A stretch of 8,215 nucleotides of DNA, taken from Prevotella sp. CAG:755. GTDB taxonomy: Bacteria > Bacteroidota > Bacteroidia > Bacteroidales > Bacteroidaceae. The DNA lies in assembly GCA_000431275.1 (NCBI GenBank), contig HF989225.1, positions 1 through 8,215 of the forward strand, written 5' to 3'. The position numbers and the translations under genes are program-made. Within the stretch, counting starts at the first letter, position 1. The number at the start of each line of letters is the position of its first letter. The notes beneath the pieces are model-generated. The model worked only from the letters and a program-made list of their open reading frames with translations. It was not told where the DNA came from and did no database searches. Shown here piece by piece: positions 7,431 to 8,215 of this stretch.

Positions 7431-8215
7431 ATGACTATCAGACACATCCTGCCGCTGGCTGCCTTTGCCGCCGCCAGCGCCTTTGCCCAAACCGGGGTGA
7501 ACAAGGCCAACATGGATCCCTCCGCCCGTCCGGGCACCGACTTCTTCGAGTATGCCAACGGAGGCTGGAACGCAGCCCACCCCCTGACCGCCGAATACTC
7601 ACGCTACGGCGCCATGGACGACCTGGCCGAGAACAACCGCCGCCAGCTCCGCGAGCTCATCGAGGGCTTTGCTCACCAGACGAACGCCCCAGGCTCGCTC
7701 GGCCAGAAAATCGGCGACCTCTACAACCTCGCCATGGACAGCACCCGCCGCAACAGCGAGGGATGGCAGCCCGTGCGCGCCGACTTCGACGCCATAGCCG
7801 CCGCCAAGACCAAGGCCGAACTCTTCCAGACAGTAGCCCGGCTGGGCCGCTACGGCGTGCCGGCCATGGTGAACATCTGGGTCGACGCCGACCTCAAAGA
7901 CAGCCGCATGAACCTCGTATACATCGCGCAGGGCGGCATCTCGCTCGGAGAGCGTGACTACTACGTCGACAGCGACTCCACAACGCTCAACATCCGCAAG
8001 GCATACACCGGCTACATCCAGAAGCTCTTCGAAATGACGGGCAGCCCGGCCGACGAAGCCGCCGCGAAAGCCGCCACCGTGCTCCGCATGGAGACTGCGC
8101 TGGCCCAGCCCTCATACAGCGCCACGCAGCAGCGTGACCCGGAGGCCAACTACCACAAGATGACCTACGCCCAGCTCCTCGCCGACTACGCGGAGACCGA
8201 CTGGAACACGCTCTT
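7431..8215 (+). CDS. M13-family metallopeptidase (neprilysin/PepO type), N-terminal part
   Basis: The frame opens at ATG 7431 and is still open at the right edge (about 261 residues seen; the family is usually about 670-700). Residues 1-19 are a signal peptide (cleavage after AFA, before Gln20), so the product is exported. The N-terminal M13 pattern is clear: NMDPSARPGTDFFEYANGGW, then PLTAEYSRYGAMDDLAENNR, KIGDLYNLAMD, and IAQGGISLGERDYYVD. The catalytic HExxH and the downstream zinc Glu lie outside the window, so activity cannot be checked. Such enzymes are zinc endopeptidases acting on small peptides outside the cytoplasm. It starts 55 nt after the ABC-F stop with no clear promoter box or terminator between, so it may be read through from that gene. 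Confidence 0.92.
   Translation, partial: MTIRHILPLAAFAAASAFAQTGVNKANMDPSARPGTDFFEYANGGWNAAHPLTAEYSRYGAMDDLAENNRRQLRELIEGFAHQTNAPGSLGQKIGDLYNLAMDSTRRNSEGWQPVRADFDAIAAAKTKAELFQTVARLGRYGVPAMVNIWVDADLKDSRMNLVYIAQGGISLGERDYYVDSDSTTLNIRKAYTGYIQKLFEMTGSPADEAAAKAATVLRMETALAQPSYSATQQRDPEANYHKMTYAQLLADYAETDWNTL

Overview
The window looks like the chromosome of a GC-rich member of the Bacteroidales (phylum Bacteroidota). Four things support this. There is an outer-membrane barrel protein with a carboxypeptidase-regulatory-like N-terminus. There is a single-domain Fn3-like lipoprotein. Several promoters fit the Bacteroidetes sigma pattern (TTTG about 19 nt before TAnnTTTG). Shine-Dalgarno sequences are mostly absent. 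Base composition is too GC-rich for typical Bacteroides; an Alistipes-like or GC-rich Prevotella-like host would fit, but I cannot fix the genus.

Layout. Positions 1-117 hold a textbook leftward promoter whose transcript leaves the left edge; its leader has a boxA-like motif, so a ribosomal RNA operon may start just outside the window. Positions 118-785 hold no confident gene, but contain several inverted repeats, an AT island and one 42-codon small ORF of unknown nature (463-591, minus). Positions 786-3791 (minus) encode a 1001-residue outer-membrane barrel protein. Positions 3954-4382 (minus) encode a small Fn3-like lipoprotein upstream of it in the same direction. Positions 4383-4911 form a divergent intergenic region rich in hairpins, including two leftward terminator-like structures that have no obvious gene to terminate. 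To the right on the plus strand come a DUF1934/YwiB-like calycin-barrel protein (4912-5310), an ABC-F translation ATPase starting with TTG (5426-7375), and the N-terminal part of a secreted M13 (neprilysin/PepO-type) metallopeptidase that runs off the right edge (7431 onward).

How the genes relate. The two leftward genes are both envelope proteins and may share a transcript, although 162 nt separate them. The rightward genes are only loosely linked: DUF1934 and ABC-F each have their own candidate promoter, and the peptidase follows ABC-F by 55 nt. I see no defence system, transposase, CRISPR array or biosynthetic cluster. The least explained sequence lies in the two structured intergenic regions (118-785 and 4383-4911).
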